A DNA stretch of 64,000 nt from Barnesiella propionica (GCF_025567045.1 NZ_JAOQJK010000002.1:434001-498000), one strand, 5' to 3'; positions 8,975 through 20,556 are shown, counted from the stretch's first letter. Notes: generated by a model from the sequence alone, not told the origin. Made by a program: numbers and translations.

Positions 8975-9730
8975 TTATATTCTTACCGCAATATGTTCTT
9001 TTTGTAAATACCTTTTCAATTCGGAAATATTCATTTCTCCAAAATGAAATATACCGGCAGCCAGTGCCGCATCTGCTTTTCCAATCAGAAATGCATCTTT
9101 AAAATGTTCGGCTTTTCCTGCCCCCCCCGATGCAATTACCGGTATGGATAACTTTTCGTGCAATATGTTTAATGCGTCCAGCGCATATCCGGTCTTTACC
9201 CCATCATGAGTCATACTAGTGAATAAGACCTCTCCTGCACCTCTTTCCTGAGCTTCATAAGCCCACAAATACAACTCTTTGTCTACAGGAATTCTTCCGC
9301 CATTCATGTAACATTTCCATATTCCGTCTTCAAAGTTAGCATCTATTGCGACAACACAAACCTGAGAACCGAAATTTTTTGCAATTTCTTCGATTAATCC
9401 GGGATTTTTCAATGCAGAAGAATTTACAGATACTTTATCGGCACCAGCACGAAGCAGTCTGTCTACATCTGACAATTCATGAATACCGCCACCGACAGTA
9501 AAAGGTATATTAATATGAGCAGCTATCTTTTTAACAAGTTCTACGAATGTTTTACGACCTTCATGCGATGCCGTTATATCCAGATAGACCAACTCATCAG
9601 CACCTTGCTCACTATAGGCTTGTCCCAGAATAACAGGATCGCCGGCCTCTCTGAAATTAACAAAATTGACGCCTTTTACAGCTTTACCGTCTTTTATGTC
9701 CAAACAAGGGATAATTCGCTTAGCTAACAT
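8975..9730 (-). CDS. hisF: Imidazole glycerol phosphate synthase, cyclase subunit
   Basis: A 251-residue TIM barrel that, with HisH, converts PRFAR plus ammonia to IGP and AICAR. The catalytic Asp residues are in [14 protein letters not shown] (near 11) and [11 protein letters not shown] (near 130). Phosphate-binding loops are visible in GGGIHELSD and [11 protein letters not shown]. It overlaps the 3' end of hisA by 11 bases, indicating translational coupling. Confidence 0.98.
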   Translation of the reverse strand: MLAKRIIPCLDIKDGKAVKGVNFVNFREAGDPVILGQAYSEQGADELVYLDITASHEGRKTFVELVKKIAAHINIPFTVGGGIHELSDVDRLLRAGADKVSVNSSALKNPGLIEEIAKNFGSQVCVVAIDANFEDGIWKCYMNGGRIPVDKELYLWAYEAQERGAGEVLFTSMTHDGVKTGYALDALNILHEKLSIPVIASGGAGKAEHFKDAFLIGKADAALAAGIFHFGEMNISELKRYLQKEHIAVRI

Positions 9731-10457
9731 ATCGGTCCATTATAATATATTCCAAATCTTTCAGTTTTATATGACCTTCGTATAAAGCTTTTCCAAAGAT
9801 AACAGCCGGAATGCCATTTTCTTCCAAAGTTTTTATATCCTGAATGGAAGATATTCCTCCACTGGCGATTAAATAAATATCAGGAACTTTTTCAATCATT
9901 TCGTTATACAACGAGAGAGCCGGCCCCTTAAGCATTCCGTCTCGTCCTATATCTGTAGTTATAACCTTGTTTATACCCTTTTTACGATATTCATCAACGT
10001 ATGGTATTAATTCGATTCCGGTATCTTCTTTCCAACCACTGACAGAAACTTTCCTATCTTTTACATCAGCCCCTAATATTATACGCTCAACTCCGTATTT
10101 ATCAATCCAACTAGTAAATACCTCTGGCGATTTAACAGCTATGCTTCCTCCTGTTATCATCTGAGCACCAGATTCAAAAGCGATCCGAACATCCGAATCC
10201 GATTTTAAACCTCCACCGAAATCAACAATCAATGAAGTATGCCCTGCTATTTTTTCCAGTACGGCATAATTAACTATATGATCGGATTTTGCTCCATCCA
10301 GATCGACCAAATGTAACCTTTTTATTCCGTGAGCTTCAAAAGCCTTTGCTACCTCCAACGGATTTTCGTTGTAAGTCGTCTGTCTGGAATAATCACCTTG
10401 CGACAGACGTACGCATTTACCTTCGATAATATCAACTGCCGGTATCAACTCTATCAT
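9720..10457 (-). CDS. hisA: ProFAR isomerase
   Basis: A 245-residue TIM barrel, a paralogue of HisF. It isomerises ProFAR to PRFAR, the step that feeds HisF-HisH. The catalytic acids are in [14 protein letters not shown] (near 8) and ILGADVKDR (near 128). The lysine and arginine-rich phosphate loops are in place ([23 protein letters not shown]). It is 5 bases downstream of hisH and overlaps hisF. There is no sign of the dual PriA/TrpF type. Confidence 0.97.
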   Translation of the reverse strand: MIELIPAVDIIEGKCVRLSQGDYSRQTTYNENPLEVAKAFEAHGIKRLHLVDLDGAKSDHIVNYAVLEKIAGHTSLIVDFGGGLKSDSDVRIAFESGAQMITGGSIAVKSPEVFTSWIDKYGVERIILGADVKDRKVSVSGWKEDTGIELIPYVDEYRKKGINKVITTDIGRDGMLKGPALSLYNEMIEKVPDIYLIASGGISSIQDIKTLEENGIPAVIFGKALYEGHIKLKDLEYIIMDRYVS

Positions 10458-10462
10458 AACGA

Positions 10463-11053
10463 TTATAACGATAAAAAATATTTCATAATATCCTCTCCGG
10501 TTCTTCCGCTTTTTTCTATATGAAACTGAGCCGCATAGAAATTATCTTTTTTCAACGCAGCACTGAACGGATGGATATATTCCGTCACTCCTGCCGTATA
10601 TTTGCACACAGGAACATAGTAACTATGTACATAATAAACGAATTGGTTATTTATACACTGAGGGAACATTTGCTCGTTAATATCTGATATGGTATTCCAT
10701 CCCATATGAGGAATCTTTTGTTCCGGATTGTCTGAAATAAACTTTCTCACCGGTACATCAAAAATACCCAGACAATCTACATTTCCTTCTTCCGAATGTT
10801 TACACATCAACTGCATTCCTATGCAAATACCCAATACGGGTTGTTTAAGATCCCTGATTAATTCGTCGAGCCGATGTTCTTTCAAATACCTCATTGTAGA
10901 TGCGGCCTCTCCTACTCCCGGAAATATAACTTTATCAGCAGATTTAATGATTTCTTTGTCATCTGTCACAACAGGTTCTATTCCTGCTCGCTTCAAAGAG
11001 CATTCTACAGAGTATATATTTCCGGCATTATATTTAATAAGAACAACTCTCAT
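10463..11053 (-). CDS. hisH: Imidazole glycerol phosphate synthase, glutamine amidotransferase subunit
   Basis: A 196-residue class-I glutamine amidotransferase. It hydrolyses glutamine and channels ammonia into the HisF barrel. The nucleophile Cys is in [10 protein letters not shown] near residue 80. The His-Glu of the triad are in [10 protein letters not shown] near residue 178. [10 protein letters not shown] forms the usual N-terminal loop. It starts the his part of the operon, 6 bases after the thioredoxin-like gene. hisG, hisD, hisC and hisB are not in the window. Confidence 0.97.
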   Translation of the reverse strand: MRVVLIKYNAGNIYSVECSLKRAGIEPVVTDDKEIIKSADKVIFPGVGEAASTMRYLKEHRLDELIRDLKQPVLGICIGMQLMCKHSEEGNVDCLGIFDVPVRKFISDNPEQKIPHMGWNTISDINEQMFPQCINNQFVYYVHSYYVPVCKYTAGVTEYIHPFSAALKKDNFYAAQFHIEKSGRTGEDIMKYFLSL

Positions 11054-11059
11054 ATATAA

Positions 11060-11641
11060 TTATTTTAATATCTCATTTATGAGTTCTGTCATTTGAGCAA
11101 ACTCCTGCGGATCATAAAGCCGTGTAAGCATTATGATTTTCCCATCCTTATCTATAATAACATTGCGTGTTATTCCTGCATCTTTATCGGCATATAATCC
11201 GAAAATATCTGCATTCGGATCCAGTCCTATAGGATAAGTAACTCCTGTAGTTTTTATAAATTTAAGAACGGTTTCTGCCGGTTCGTCCCGGTCGATTCCC
11301 AGTAAAGCGAAATTTGGATTATCTTTATGCTTTTGCCATATTTCAGTTTCAATGTGAGGCATTTCTTCCCTGCAAACTCCACACCAGCTGGCCGTAAACT
11401 GTAGCATAACCAGCTTCCCTCTCAGTTGGGATAATTTTACCGTATCTCCTGTCGTTGAGAGTACCATTGAAAAATCCGGGGCAGTATCACCGACCTGCAC
11501 TATGTACCCCCGTGATTCTTCATTTGCTGTAGAAATAACCTGAACAGAATCGGATTCGATAATATCTTTTTCTGATTTTTTATTACCTGAGCATGCTGCA
11601 AATACTCCCGCTATCAATAATATAAATATACCTTTTTTCAT
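11060..11641 (-). CDS. TlpA/ResA-like thiol-disulfide lipoprotein
   Basis: A 193-residue exported protein. The N terminus is a lipoprotein signal (MKKGIFILLIAGVFAAC) with the lipobox Cys near residue 17. An AhpC/TSA-thioredoxin fold follows, with the redox motif SWCGVCREEM near residue 110. Such proteins reduce disulfides in the cell envelope, for cytochrome maturation or other clients, though here the partner is unknown. I chose the ATG at 11641 because it begins the signal peptide directly; a TTG at 11653 would add four residues and overlap the purU stop. Its place between purU and hisH is not explained by known histidine biochemistry. Confidence 0.87.
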   Translation of the reverse strand: MKKGIFILLIAGVFAACSGNKKSEKDIIESDSVQVISTANEESRGYIVQVGDTAPDFSMVLSTTGDTVKLSQLRGKLVMLQFTASWCGVCREEMPHIETEIWQKHKDNPNFALLGIDRDEPAETVLKFIKTTGVTYPIGLDPNADIFGLYADKDAGITRNVIIDKDGKIIMLTRLYDPQEFAQMTELINEILK

Positions 11642-11649
11642 CTTATTAA

Positions 11650-12525
11650 TCAATTAAATACAACGGTTTTATTTTTGTATGTCAATACTTTTCTTTCAAT
11701 ATGTTTTTCTACAGCTCTTGACAAAACGATCTTTTCAAGGTCTTGTCCTTTATGTATAAGGTTTTCCACTGTATCTTTATGTGATATCCGCACAATATCC
11801 TGTTCTATAATAGGACCAGCATCTAAATCCGTTGTTACATAGTGGCTGGTAGCCCCTATTAGCTTCACACCTCTTTCAAAAGCTGCATGATAAGGCTTTG
11901 CTCCTATAAATGCAGGCAAAAAAGAATGATGTATATTAATTATTTTATTCGGGTAATGCCGGATAAAGTCGGGAGATACTACTTGCATATATCTAGCCAA
12001 AACAATGAAATCAATACCATATTTTTTTAGTAAACATAATTCTTTTGCTTCTTGTTCTGCTTTTGTGTCTTTTGTAATAGAAAAGATTTCATAAGGAATT
12101 CCAAAACGACGGGCTACAGATTCAAGATTCGGGTGATTACTAATAATAACAGGAATTTCCACATTCCACTCACCTGCTGTATACCGGGCCAATATATCAT
12201 ACAAGCAATGAGACATTTTAGAAACAAATATAGCCATTTTCGGCCTATAATCAGAAAAATATAATCTGAAATACATATCGTATTTCTGCGCATATAAAGT
12301 ATTAAAATAATCTTCTATTTTTTCCTGAGGAATATTAAAACGAGTCAAATCCCATTCTACCCGCATGAAAAAAATACCATTTGCTCTGTCGACGTGCTGA
12401 TCTAAATAAACAATATTACCTCCGTTTACATTAATAAAATCGGTAACGACAGCAATAATTCCCGGCTGGTCAGGGCAATGCATCAATAAAACAGCATGTA
12501 TGCTATGATTAGTTTCCAGTGACAT
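11650..12525 (-). CDS. purU: Formyltetrahydrofolate deformylase
   Basis: A 291-residue protein with an N-terminal ACT domain (LLMHCPDQPGIIAVVTDFI) and a C-terminal formyl-transferase-fold hydrolase domain. The catalytic Asn-His-Asp set is visible in NIHHSFLPAF and YVTTDLDAGPIIEQD. It releases formate from 10-formyl-THF and balances one-carbon pools with purine and histidine synthesis. The ATG at 12525 is chosen because the upstream in-frame GTG at 12546 falls inside the promoter -7 box. It heads the operon purU-tlpA-hisH-hisA-hisF-hisIE-ftsE, which fits the folate/AICAR link to histidine. Confidence 0.94.
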   Translation of the reverse strand: MSLETNHSIHAVLLMHCPDQPGIIAVVTDFINVNGGNIVYLDQHVDRANGIFFMRVEWDLTRFNIPQEKIEDYFNTLYAQKYDMYFRLYFSDYRPKMAIFVSKMSHCLYDILARYTAGEWNVEIPVIISNHPNLESVARRFGIPYEIFSITKDTKAEQEAKELCLLKKYGIDFIVLARYMQVVSPDFIRHYPNKIINIHHSFLPAFIGAKPYHAAFERGVKLIGATSHYVTTDLDAGPIIEQDIVRISHKDTVENLIHKGQDLEKIVLSRAVEKHIERKVLTYKNKTVVFN

Positions 12526-12545
12526 ATTTTCCGTTTTTTTGAACA

Positions 12546-12553
12546 CAAAGATA
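12546..12553 (-). promoter_or_regulatory. -7 promoter box of the purU-his operon
   Basis: Minus-strand TATCTTTG matches TAnnTTTG and is followed by a predicted start of transcription about 14 bases before the purU ATG at 12525. Its position rules out translation starting at 12546. Confidence 0.6.
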
Positions 12554-12705
12554 ACAAAATAACAGAAATATTATTCATTTCTTGTCGTGTTTGTTGATTT
12601 TAGGTTCATTTTTCCTAACTTTTTGTATAGAATTTACAATATTCATTCAAATGACATTTTCTTTACTGTTTCACAGAAATCAGAATTAAATTATCAAAAT
12701 AATCA

Positions 12706-12713
12706 TATCTTTG
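12706..12713 (+). promoter_or_regulatory. -7 promoter box of the CPBP protease gene
   Basis: Plus-strand TATCTTTG matches TAnnTTTG and lies 99 bases before the start codon at 12813. The leader between them is AT-rich without a clear hairpin. Confidence 0.5.
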
Positions 12714-12812
12714 TATCGTAAGAATTAAAATATAAAGAAAAAACCATTTTGATTCTTATAACTAATTATCTGTTTTTCCGGACAGAATAAATGTTTCATA
12801 AAAATTATTTGC

Positions 12813-13688
12813 ATGAAAAATTTTTATCACTCTTCTCCCATATTAAAAATACTCATTTACTTATTTATTTTATTAGCTTCTTTTATAGTCGCAGCAGTTT
12901 TATTGGGAATAACCGGAATTTTACAGATATCGTCTATCGAATTGATAAGAATAACTGCTATTATTCAAAATATAGTAATTTTCATCCTTCCTGTTCTTTT
13001 TGCCTCGGCTATGTTCAGTCCGACTCCTTTTAGTTTTTTACATATCAATAGCGTTCCGGCATTATCATCTATCATAATGACGACATTAATTATGGTAGTT
13101 GCTACTCCGTTTATGAACATGGTTATTGAATGGAACCAATCCGTTACATTCCCGGAATCTATGCAAAATATAGAAACTTGGATGCGTAACAGTGAGAACG
13201 CAGCTACTGCAATTACAGACCAAATATTAGATGTACATTCCTTGGGAGCGTTATTGCTGACAATATGTTTAGTAGGGATATTGACCGGAATAGGAGAAGA
13301 GTTCGTATTCCGTGGAATGCTTCAGCAATTAATCGGAGAATCATTGAATAGCAAACACTTGGCAATATGGATCACAGCATTTATATTTAGCGCAATACAT
13401 TTTCAGTTCTTCGGTTTTATTCCCCGGTTTATATTAGGTTTATTTTTGGGATATTTATTAATATGGACCGGGAATTTATGGGTCCCTGTTTTCGCTCATG
13501 CACTTAATAATAGTACAGCTGTTATTTTTTCGTATCTTAACGGTGGAAAAGCAGGAGAATCATATTGGGATCAATTGGGTACACAAGCAGGAAATTCTAT
13601 ATGGGCAGGCTGGACAAGCGTTACTGTTACAATTGTTTTAATTGTAATATTCCATAAATTGTTAAAAAGAAACAGTCAATTACATTAA
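12813..13688 (+). CDS. CPBP family intramembrane glutamic endopeptidase
   Basis: A 291-residue membrane protein with about eight hydrophobic segments and the full Abi/CAAX (Rce1-like) signature. Motif 1 is [11 protein letters not shown] (EExxxR), near residue 165. Motif 2 is [11 protein letters not shown] (FxxxH). Motif 3 is [11 protein letters not shown] (HxxxN-like). Members cleave or process membrane-associated peptides, or have roles in stress and bacteriocin immunity; the bacterial substrate is unknown here. It stands alone, and its 3' end overlaps that of convergent lptB by 4 bases. A single ATG before the first transmembrane helix defines the start. Confidence 0.9.
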   Translation: MKNFYHSSPILKILIYLFILLASFIVAAVLLGITGILQISSIELIRITAIIQNIVIFILPVLFASAMFSPTPFSFLHINSVPALSSIIMTTLIMVVATPFMNMVIEWNQSVTFPESMQNIETWMRNSENAATAITDQILDVHSLGALLLTICLVGILTGIGEEFVFRGMLQQLIGESLNSKHLAIWITAFIFSAIHFQFFGFIPRFILGLFLGYLLIWTGNLWVPVFAHALNNSTAVIFSYLNGGKAGESYWDQLGTQAGNSIWAGWTSVTVTIVLIVIFHKLLKRNSQLH

Positions 13689-14506
13689 TCAAATTTTTTC
13701 CGGTGAAATATAAAATTACGGCCCAGATATTTTTCCCGGACAATAGGATTTCCGGCTAACTCTTCGGAACTACCCTGAAATAAGATTTTACCTTCAAAAA
13801 GCAAATAAGCACGATCGGTAATACTTAATGTTTCCGGTGCATTATGATCGGTAATAAGAATACCTATATTTTTTTCTTTGAGCTTATACACTATATATTG
13901 AATATCCTCTACAGCAATTGGATCCACCCCAGCGAAAGGCTCGTCCAACATAATGAATTTAGGGTTTATAGCCAGACACCGCGCAATTTCAGTACGTCGG
14001 CGTTCTCCTCCTGATAACTGGTCCCCCAGATTTTTACGGACTTTATCCAATCTGAATTCGGCAATCAGACTCTCCAGTTTTTCTTTCTGATATTCTTTAG
14101 TCGTTTTAGTCATTTCAAGGACAGCACGAATATTATCCTCAACAGATAATTTGCGGAAAACGGAAGGTTCCTGTGCCAGATATCCGATGCCATTTTGCGC
14201 ACGTTTATACACCGGAAATTGCGTAATATCCAAATCGTTCAGAAAAATACGTCCTTCATTCGGGGTTATAAGTCCCGTTGTCATATAAAATGTAGTCGTT
14301 TTTCCAGCTCCGTTCGGTCCTAACAATCCTACGATTTCTCCCTGAGTGACATCAATTGAAACATGATTGACAACCGTGCGCTGACGATACTTTTTTACAA
14401 GATCTTCGGTTCTTAAAATCATCTTCTCTTCTTCCGGTTCCGATATAAAAACTCTATCTTCTATAACGTCTTCGGTTACGGTCTCGATCTGTTCCATCTT
14501 TTTCAT
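13685..14506 (-). CDS. lptB: LPS export ABC transporter ATPase LptB
   Basis: A 273-residue ABC ATPase. After a roughly 28-residue acidic N-terminal extension not found in E. coli LptB, it has Walker [17 protein letters not shown], the signature [15 protein letters not shown] and Walker [14 protein letters not shown], followed by a switch His in [10 protein letters not shown]. The [13 protein letters not shown] segment is typical of LptB. It drives extraction of lipopolysaccharide from the inner membrane with LptF, LptG and LptC and the Lpt bridge. The neighbour mlaE-mlaF is divergent and also moves envelope lipids. A -7 box lies at 14541-14548. Confidence 0.92.
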   Translation of the reverse strand: MKKMEQIETVTEDVIEDRVFISEPEEEKMILRTEDLVKKYRQRTVVNHVSIDVTQGEIVGLLGPNGAGKTTTFYMTTGLITPNEGRIFLNDLDITQFPVYKRAQNGIGYLAQEPSVFRKLSVEDNIRAVLEMTKTTKEYQKEKLESLIAEFRLDKVRKNLGDQLSGGERRRTEIARCLAINPKFIMLDEPFAGVDPIAVEDIQYIVYKLKEKNIGILITDHNAPETLSITDRAYLLFEGKILFQGSSEELAGNPIVREKYLGRNFIFHRKKFD

Positions 14507-14540
14507 TTCCTGATTTAATTACAATAAACGGCAATCCTTG

Positions 14541-14548
14541 CAAAGATA
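14541..14548 (-). promoter_or_regulatory. -7 promoter box of lptB
   Basis: Minus-strand TATCTTTG, an exact TAnnTTTG match, 34 bases before the lptB start codon. Confidence 0.55.
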
Positions 14549-14616
14549 AATAAAAATAGATTATGCGGGAGATACTTTGACTAAAATAAGACAACGACAG
14601 GTCTATTCCATACTAT

Positions 14617-14651
14617 TTTGCATATTAATTGTTCTTTTTTTGTTACTTTTG
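14617..14651 (+). promoter_or_regulatory. Promoter of mlaE-mlaF
   Basis: A -33-like TTTG at 14617-14620 and an exact -7 box TACTTTTG at 14644-14651, spaced 23 bases apart. Transcription would start near 14658. The start codon at 14681 fits; an in-frame ATG further up at 14618 lies before the promoter and is unlikely. Confidence 0.6.
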
Positions 14652-14680
14652 CACGACTTGGTCAATATAAACATAAAAAA

Positions 14681-15430
14681 ATGATCGTAACAGACGCATT
14701 ACATAAATTCGGGGATTATTTGTCATTAATGACGAAAGTCTTTACTGTGCCGGATCGCTGGCGTGAATTTTTCAGAAGATACCTCTCCGAAATTTACAAA
14801 CTGGGAATTGACTCCATACCTATTGTCATTACTATTTCCATCTTCATCGGGGCTGTAATTGCTATACAGATGCAGCTTAATATTATGTCTCCTCTTATTC
14901 CTGCATACGCTGTAGGATTAGCAACCCGCGATGTAATTTTACTTGAATTTTCATCATCTATCCTTTGCCTTATTCTAGCCGGAAAAGTAGGTTCCAATAT
15001 TGCTTCCGAAATAGGTACTATGCAAGTAACAGAACAAATTGATGCCTTGGAAATTATGGGTATCAACTCCGCAAATTTCCTTATACTTCCTAAGATTGTC
15101 GCCATGGTTTCTTTTATTCCGGTACTGGTTGTTCTCAGCATGTTCACAGGAATAATAGGAGGTTTTCTTGTCGCTCAATTTACCGATATGTTTCCCGTAT
15201 CCAGGTATGTATACGGGTTACAATCGTTCTTCAATGAATATTATATCTGGTATTCCATCATAAAAACATTATTCTTTGCATTCGTCATAAGCAGTGTTTC
15301 CTCATATTACGGATATAGGGTTAAAGGAGGAGCGTTGGAAGTGGGAAAAGCCAGTACCGATGCTGTCGTAGTAAGTAGCGTAATGATTCTGTTACTGGAC
15401 GTTTTACTTACAAAATTACTATTACAATGA
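14681..15430 (+). CDS. mlaE: MlaE family lipid ABC transporter permease
   Basis: A 249-residue inner-membrane permease of the MlaE/TGD1 family. It has an N-terminal amphipathic region, then five or six hydrophobic segments. The family-typical segment GKVGSNIASEIGTMQVTEQI (about residues 101-120) is complete, as is DALEIMGINSANFLILPK. It forms the channel of the phospholipid transport complex that maintains outer-membrane lipid asymmetry. The next gene, mlaF, overlaps its stop by 4 bases (ATGA), indicating tight coupling. An MCE-domain mlaD does not follow here. Confidence 0.94.
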   Translation: MIVTDALHKFGDYLSLMTKVFTVPDRWREFFRRYLSEIYKLGIDSIPIVITISIFIGAVIAIQMQLNIMSPLIPAYAVGLATRDVILLEFSSSILCLILAGKVGSNIASEIGTMQVTEQIDALEIMGINSANFLILPKIVAMVSFIPVLVVLSMFTGIIGGFLVAQFTDMFPVSRYVYGLQSFFNEYYIWYSIIKTLFFAFVISSVSSYYGYRVKGGALEVGKASTDAVVVSSVMILLLDVLLTKLLLQ

Positions 15431-16209
15431 TAGAAGTTAAAAATCTGGTTAAATCCTTTGAAGGAAAGACCATTCTTCACAATATCACGGCTACATTCTA
15501 CGAAGGAAAAACCAACCTTATCATAGGCCAAAGCGGTTCCGGAAAAACGGTTCTGATGAAATCGATCGTAGGTTTGTTACGTCCTGATTCGGGAGAGATT
15601 TTATATGACGGAAGGGATTTTTTGAAAATGAACAGTTCCCAAGTCAAAGAGCTCCGTTCCGAAATAGGTATGTTATTCCAAGGTTCTGCTTTATTCGACT
15701 CCGAAACAGTATTGGGAAATGTCATGTTCCCTCTTAAAATGTTTACACGTAAAAGTACGGCAGAACAGATAAAACGTGCCGAATTTTGTCTCGAAAGAGT
15801 TAATCTGAAAGGCGTAAACAAATTATTCCCTTCTGAAATAAGTGGTGGTATGCAAAAGCGTGTAGCCATAGCACGCGCCATAGCGTTAAATCCCAAATAT
15901 CTTTTCTGTGACGAACCTAACTCCGGACTGGATCCTAAGACATCCATACTTATTGATGAGCTCGTAAGTGACATTACAAAAGAATATAATATCACGACAA
16001 TTATCAATACTCATGATATGAATTCCGTAATCGGTATTGGAGAAAATATTGTATATATCAATAAAGGTCATAAAGATTGGGTAGGTAACAGTAAAAAGAT
16101 ATTTACCACCCATAATGAGTCCCTCAATGACTTCGTATTTGCTTCGAATCTTTTTAAAGAAGTAAAAGAATATATGATACAAGAAGCGCAAAAAGAAAAT
16201 AAAAAATAA
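15427..16209 (+). CDS. mlaF: MlaF family lipid ABC transporter ATPase
   Basis: A 260-residue ABC ATPase with Walker A GQSGSGKTVLMKSIVG, signature ISGGMQKRVAIARAIALNP and Walker B YLFCDEPNSGLDPKTS. The ISGGM signature and the GLDPKTS stretch match MlaF proteins. It powers the MlaE permease in moving phospholipids between the membranes. The ATG overlaps the mlaE stop. A strong terminator follows within 25 bases, so the transcription unit is just these two genes. Confidence 0.93.
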   Translation: MIEVKNLVKSFEGKTILHNITATFYEGKTNLIIGQSGSGKTVLMKSIVGLLRPDSGEILYDGRDFLKMNSSQVKELRSEIGMLFQGSALFDSETVLGNVMFPLKMFTRKSTAEQIKRAEFCLERVNLKGVNKLFPSEISGGMQKRVAIARAIALNPKYLFCDEPNSGLDPKTSILIDELVSDITKEYNITTIINTHDMNSVIGIGENIVYINKGHKDWVGNSKKIFTTHNESLNDFVFASNLFKEVKEYMIQEAQKENKK

Positions 16210-16231
16210 TATAGACCGAAGAATTAATCAT

Positions 16232-16267
16232 AACGTCCGGAATTAATTTAATTTTCCGGACGTTTTT
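16232..16267 (+). terminator. Terminator of mlaE-mlaF
   Basis: Inverted repeat AACGTCCGGAA/TTCCGGACGTT at 16232-16242 and 16254-16264, an 11-base stem with an 11-base loop, followed by T residues on the plus strand. Confidence 0.9.
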
Positions 16268-16350
16268 ATTCTGTCCGGAACCAAACAAAAAACAATTGCC
16301 GTATGTTTATCTGGTATTGAATGATAACCTATAAATAAAACAAAAATAAT

Positions 16351-17949
16351 ATGGCAAATTTAGATTTAGGCAAATATGGTATAACGGGAGTAAAAGAGAT
16401 TATATATAATCCTTCCTATGATGAACTTTTCGATGCAGAAACCGCACCCGGTTTACAAGGATATGAAAAAGGTGTTGTAACGAATACCGGTTGTGTTGCT
16501 GTTGAAACAGGTAAATTTACCGGTCGTTCTCCTAAAGACAAATATATCGTTAAAGATAAAACAACAGAAAGTACTATATGGTGGGATGGTCAAATAAATC
16601 AACCCATGACTCCGGAAGTATGGGACGACCTTGAACAACTGGTCATTAAAGAATTATCAGGTAAAGATAAATTATACGTCGTAGATGCATTTTGCGGAGC
16701 GAATGAAAATACACGACTCAAAGTGCGTTTTATTATGGAAGTTGCCTGGCAGGCACATTTCGTAAAAAACATGTTTATTCGTCCTACCGATGAAGAATTA
16801 AAAAATTTCGGAGAACCTGATTTCGTTGTCTTGAACGGTTCTAAAACGACTAATCCTAAATGGAAAGAACAAAATCTCCATTCTGAAATATTTGTCGCAT
16901 TTAATCTTACGAAACGAATGCAAATCATAGGCGGAACCTGGTATGGAGGCGAAATGAAAAAAGGTATGTTCAGTATGATGAACTATTATTTGCCTCTTAA
17001 AGGTATAGCATCCATGCACTGCTCGGCAAACGTAGGATTAAACGGTGATGTCGCATTATTTTTCGGTCTTTCCGGTACAGGGAAAACAACCTTGTCTACC
17101 GATCCTAAACGTTTACTTATCGGAGACGACGAACACGGTTGGGATGAAAACGGCGTTTTCAATTTTGAAGGCGGGTGTTACGCTAAAGTCATCAATCTAA
17201 GCCAAGAAAATGAGCCTGAAATATGGAATGCTATCCGAAGAAATGCATTACTTGAAAACGTAGTAGTAAAAAATGACGGGAGCATTGATTTTACAGACGC
17301 ATCCTTAACCGAAAATACACGTGTCAGCTATCCTATATATCATATTGATAATATAGTCACCCCGTCAAGAGCAGGACATGCCTCCAGGATCATTTACTTA
17401 TCGGCCGATGCTTATGGCGTATTACCTCCTGTTTCCATATTGGATGAAAAAAGGGCTCAATATCATTTTATAAGCGGTTATACTTCTAAACTGGCCGGGA
17501 CGGAACGAGGAATAACAGAACCTGTCCCTTCATTCTCTCCCGCTTTCGGAGAAGCATTCTTAACAGTACATCCGATGTTATATGCCGCTGTACTTGCCAG
17601 AAAAATGAAAGATCACAAATGTAAAGCATATTTAGTAAATACCGGATGGAATGGTACATGTAAGCGCATTTCCATAAAAGAAACCAGAGCCATCATAGAT
17701 GCGATCTTATCAGGCGATATAGAAAAGGCTCCCACAAAGGAAATACCTATTCTCCACTTAACTATTCCTACCGAATTACCCGGCGTAGACAGCAAAATAT
17801 TAGATCCCAGGGATACTTATAATGATAAGTCTGAATGGGAAAAGAAAGCAAAATCCCTTGCAAAAAAATATAAAGACAATTTTGTAAAATATGCTACAAC
17901 AACCGAAGCAGAAGCACTGATAGAAGTAGGCCCCGATCCTGACAAATAA
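16351..17949 (+). CDS. pckA: Phosphoenolpyruvate carboxykinase (ATP)
   Basis: A 532-residue ATP-dependent PEPCK. The kinase P-loop is [13 protein letters not shown] near residue 240. The metal and substrate segments GDDEHGW and [12 protein letters not shown] follow. The N-terminal [11 protein letters not shown] motif binds oxaloacetate/PEP. In Bacteroidales the enzyme usually runs from PEP to oxaloacetate, fixing CO2 on the route to succinate and propionate, and makes ATP. It is monocistronic: a terminator precedes it (mlaF) and another follows. No exact TAnnTTTG box was seen in the 83 bases between the mlaF terminator and the start. Confidence 0.98.
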   Translation: MANLDLGKYGITGVKEIIYNPSYDELFDAETAPGLQGYEKGVVTNTGCVAVETGKFTGRSPKDKYIVKDKTTESTIWWDGQINQPMTPEVWDDLEQLVIKELSGKDKLYVVDAFCGANENTRLKVRFIMEVAWQAHFVKNMFIRPTDEELKNFGEPDFVVLNGSKTTNPKWKEQNLHSEIFVAFNLTKRMQIIGGTWYGGEMKKGMFSMMNYYLPLKGIASMHCSANVGLNGDVALFFGLSGTGKTTLSTDPKRLLIGDDEHGWDENGVFNFEGGCYAKVINLSQENEPEIWNAIRRNALLENVVVKNDGSIDFTDASLTENTRVSYPIYHIDNIVTPSRAGHASRIIYLSADAYGVLPPVSILDEKRAQYHFISGYTSKLAGTERGITEPVPSFSPAFGEAFLTVHPMLYAAVLARKMKDHKCKAYLVNTGWNGTCKRISIKETRAIIDAILSGDIEKAPTKEIPILHLTIPTELPGVDSKILDPRDTYNDKSEWEKKAKSLAKKYKDNFVKYATTTEAEALIEVGPDPDK

Positions 17950-17999
17950 AACTAATCTTATAGGGAAGCTATATACAAAATTGTGTAAATAAAAAACTA

Positions 18000-18035
18000 A
18001 CAGGATTTAAGTATAACACTTAAATCCTGTTTTTA
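18000..18035 (+). terminator. Terminator of pckA
   Basis: Inverted repeat ACAGGATTTAAG/CTTAAATCCTGT at 18000-18011 and 18019-18030 with a 7-base loop and a short T tract on the plus strand. Confidence 0.88.
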
Positions 18036-18235
18036 TATGGAAACCCGGGACATTCCGGGAGTCATTTAAATTGAGTGTAAAACTATTCATTTAAGACTTT
18101 CTTGAGAAAAATTAAGATGTACATCCTTTATTAACCGATATTTTTAAATAATGATACTCTGAAAAATCTGTCGTAGATTATTATGGATATTGAAAAAATA
18201 TGTTCTCAAATAGATAGAGATTGAAAAATGTTTTT

Positions 18236-18373
18236 CAAGCAGTTTTGATTCCTGCTTGGCGTATATTGTTACCACCATAGCCGCGGTAACATATTCAGGA
18301 GATATCACCGTTTACTATATACCCTAATATTTAAGCACCTATATAGTAGCTTTTGATTTTTTAGTGGTGATAT
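18236..18373. other. Three tandem hairpins in the pckA-groEL convergent gap (candidate structured RNA)
   Basis: Between the pckA and groEL terminators lies a roughly 420-bp region with no credible gene. Within it three inverted repeats follow each other. The first is CAAGCAG/CTGCTTG (18236-18242, 18252-18258). The second is TGTTACC/GGTAACA (18267-18273, 18285-18291). The third is nested, with ATATCACC/GGTGATAT (18302-18309, 18366-18373) enclosing TACTATATA/TATATAGTA (18313-18321, 18340-18348). A gap between two convergent genes needs no promoter for either, so this much pairing suggests an independent small RNA or a decayed element. No exact TAnnTTTG box was found on either strand. Confidence 0.4.
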
Positions 18374-18452
18374 GAAAAATCATTTATACGCTCATTTCAT
18401 TAAGAATCTAAAGGGAATATCCATCATTGTTTCTTTCCGAAAAATACAATAC

Positions 18453-18487
18453 AATAAAGGCGTTACCTGAAAAGTAACGCCTTTATT
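18453..18487 (-). terminator. Terminator of groES-groEL
   Basis: Inverted repeat AATAAAGGCGTTAC/GTAACGCCTTTATT at 18453-18466 and 18474-18487 with a 7-base loop, 34 bases after the groEL stop. The tail is weak in U but the stem is strong. Confidence 0.8.
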
Positions 18488-18520
18488 AATTTATTATCTT
18501 ATTTCCCGGGAAGGACGAAA

Positions 18521-20170
<1,650 letters not shown>

Positions 20171-20191
20171 TTAATAATAATCAACAAAAAA

Positions 20192-20461
20192 TTAGAGAAT
20201 CGCCAAAATATCTGACTGACGCATGATCAAATATTTCTCACCGTCAAGTTCTATTTCCGTTCCGGCATATTTACCATATAAAACGGTATCACCCGGTTTT
20301 ACAACCATCTCTTCATCTTTCGTACCGTTACCAACTGCTTTGACTTCACCTTTCAAAGGTTTTTCTTTCGCAGAATCGGGAATAATGATTCCGCCAACTG
20401 TTTTTTCTTCTGCAGGAGCAGGCTGTATGAGCACTCTGTCTGCCAATGGTCTAATGTTCAT
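20192..20461 (-). CDS. groES: 10-kDa co-chaperonin GroES
   Basis: An 89-residue co-chaperonin, slightly shorter than the E. coli form. It has the usual beta-barrel opening [13 protein letters not shown], the mobile loop [18 protein letters not shown] around residues 18-35, and the typical ending [14 protein letters not shown]. It caps GroEL. The upstream region lacks a CIRCE element and instead has two GG-N10-GC motifs that could serve sigma-54. Confidence 0.98.
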   Translation of the reverse strand: MNIRPLADRVLIQPAPAEEKTVGGIIIPDSAKEKPLKGEVKAVGNGTKDEEMVVKPGDTVLYGKYAGTEIELDGEKYLIMRQSDILAIL

Positions 20462-20540
20462 TGTTATTTATATTTTTAGTTACACTTAATAATAATATTA
20501 TTTCATGATGCTTCTTTGAAAAGCAATCATTAGACATATA

Positions 20541-20556
20541 GCGAATTTCATGCCAA
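20541..20556 (-). promoter_or_regulatory. Sigma-54-like motif before groES (proximal)
   Basis: On the minus strand the sequence TTGGCATGAAATTCGC fits the -24/-12 pattern with GG and GC separated by exactly ten bases. The -12 element is TCGC rather than the preferred TTGC. It would start a leader of about 65-70 bases before groES. No exact TAnnTTTG box was found between it and the gene. Confidence 0.4.

Noticed and set aside
18001..18490. CRISPR-like repeats between pckA and groEL
   Set aside because: The repeated elements are inverted repeats of differing sequence, not direct repeats with spacers.
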